From Pictodentalium vernedei (lineage: Eukaryota; Mollusca; Scaphopoda; Dentaliida; Dentaliidae): a stretch of DNA of 64,000 nucleotides. Every line of letters begins with the position of its first letter. Within the stretch, counting starts at the first letter, position 1. The notes below the pieces were generated by a model, which was not told the origin of the DNA, ran no database searches, and was given only the letters and a program-made list of their open reading frames with translations. The position numbers and the translations under genes were made by a program. The stretch covers positions 176,876,356 through 176,940,355 of the forward strand of contig CM062297.1 in NCBI GenBank assembly GCA_031216915.1. Reading direction: 5' to 3'. Shown piece after piece: positions 63,300-64,000 of this stretch.

Positions 63300-63453
63300 A
63301 TTAAAGAAAATTAAAATTAAAAAACTTTTTTTTATATATATATAAAGAGCAAAAAAAAACCAAAACTTTTTTTAAACAAATTATTAAAATACAAAAATTA
63401 AAATATACATTATTTGTAAGAATTCATAAAACAAAAAAAACAAATAATCGATC
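63300..63453 (+). promoter_or_regulatory. duplicated promoter and leader of cassette 3
   Basis: TATATATATATAAAGAG (63333-63349), then AACAAATTATTAAAATAC, TTTGTAAGAATTCATAAAAC, AATAATCGATC and ATG 63454. Third copy of the cassette control region. Confidence 0.65.
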
Positions 63454-63896
63454 ATGACAGCAGCACCTAAAAGATGCGAATTGAAATTGAAACGAGTTGA
63501 AACGAATAAGAAATTCGGTCATAAAATCTATAGATTACAACACGATCCCATCGAATTAAACGAGATCGAGATGAAGGACTTAGAGCATAAATACGACAGA
63601 TATAAGATGACTTTGAAATTGGATGAAGCCATGCTCAATTTGTTTTACGACTATCAAAGCGATCTGCAGAAAATCATCATCGCTAAAGATAAAGAATTCG
63701 ACAAGGACGATTTGACGTTGTTCTATGGAAGTTACATATATCCAAAAATCTCACGCGAACTCAAGGAGAAATCAGGTGGTGATAGCGAGTTCACCGATGT
63801 AAAAAACTCAAAAGAGTAACGATAAACATTCAACACATTTTCAAAAAAGGAGAAAACACGAGTGTCAACATGCTAATAACGGACTTGGAAATATAA
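63454..63896 (+). pseudogene. cassette gene 3, frameshifted near its 3' end
   Basis: Open to 63819 (121 residues): KRCELK, LQHDP, DRYKMTLKLDEAMLNLFYDY and LTLFYG. Near 63800 it has lost bases relative to cassette 2 (GTAAAAAACTC against GTAGAAAAACTC), giving an early TAA; the remaining C-terminal homology runs to 63896. Short charged protein of unknown function. A further copy of the 3' block (AACACGAGTGTCAACATGCTAATAACG) begins at 63957 and runs off the window, so the array continues. Confidence 0.5.
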
Positions 63897-64000
63897 ACAA
63901 TAGAGAGATTGATTTTTTTGCAAAGAAGAAGGAAAAAAACGTGATGAGATCATCTTGAAAACACGAGTGTCAACATGCTAATAACGAGCTTAGAAATATA
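63897..64000 (+). repeat. start of a further cassette 3' repeat, cut by the window
   Basis: 63957-64000 repeats 63852-63895 with two differences. GTGATGAGATCATC at 63940 is a half hairpin. Confidence 0.6.

Larger units (their letters stand above)
51480..64000. mobile_element. Polinton/Maverick- (adintovirus-) class virus-like element, right end beyond the window
   Basis: The set of a retroviral-type integrase, a family B DNA polymerase with Polinton-type inserts, an adenain-like protease and a double-jelly-roll-type capsid gene is diagnostic of Polinton/Maverick elements and the related adintoviruses. Left boundary set where LINE homology ends (51479/51480) and an inverted repeat begins. Plus-strand genes fill the left part and minus-strand genes the middle, with divergent small genes at the right. 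Codon and base use change sharply at the boundary, with long A/T-rich spacers. No packaging ATPase or second capsid (penton) protein was found, so these may lie beyond 64000 or be lost. Confidence 0.85.

Overview
The window is eukaryotic and almost certainly from an aquatic invertebrate metazoan. It has few host exons and is packed with hairpin MITEs, tRNA- and 5S-derived SINEs, non-LTR retrotransposon remnants, Helitron-type elements, satellites and one large virus-like element. No prokaryotic gene organisation is present. The species cannot be named from the sequence.

Layout. The only host-type genes I can support are two paralogous small genes (2024-2512 and 25298-25741, both +). They encode about 150-residue proteins with a His...Cys arrangement like circularly permuted NlpC/P60 (papain-like) domains, and each is preceded by a splice acceptor in its 5' UTR. 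Between and around them lie: a 3.5 kb fold-back element with arrays of a CACGTG palindrome and a Helitron-like insert (6.4-9.96 kb); two copies of one internally deleted LINE (11.4-13.7 and 49.3-51.5 kb); six SINE copies, one with a 5S rRNA-like head; MITEs with TTAA ends (piggyBac-like), with TA-flanked ends, and with ends containing GTGGACTGGT; and an L2/CR1-type LINE (28.5-35.5 kb) split by a 4.58 kb Helitron-like element that carries about 24 copies of a 153-bp satellite.

The right end (about 51.48 kb to the window edge) is a Polinton/Maverick- (adintovirus-) class virus-like element. In order it has: a terminal-type inverted repeat, two unassigned genes (one a membrane protein), a zinc-ribbon plus phospholipase A2 protein, a retrovirus-like integrase, a double-jelly-roll-type capsid gene, a fibre gene built from phage-tail-fibre-like repeats (- strand), an adenain-like cysteine protease (-), a protein-primed-type family B DNA polymerase (-), then a divergent, tandemly duplicated small-gene cassette array that runs off the window. 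Most of its genes share a TATATATAAAGAG-type core promoter about 85-150 bp before the ATG. Integrase, protease and PLA2 are open. Capsid, fibre and polymerase carry in-frame stops (polymerase also frameshifts), so this copy is decaying. No packaging ATPase is seen inside the window.

Two older copies of only the fibre gene lie at 10.8-11.4 kb (cut by a LINE) and 45.2-46.6 kb, so the locus has taken up this virus family repeatedly. These insertions give a relative chronology: fibre fragment, then LINE derivative, then SINE. The pre-integration site of the SINE is preserved in the second LINE copy.
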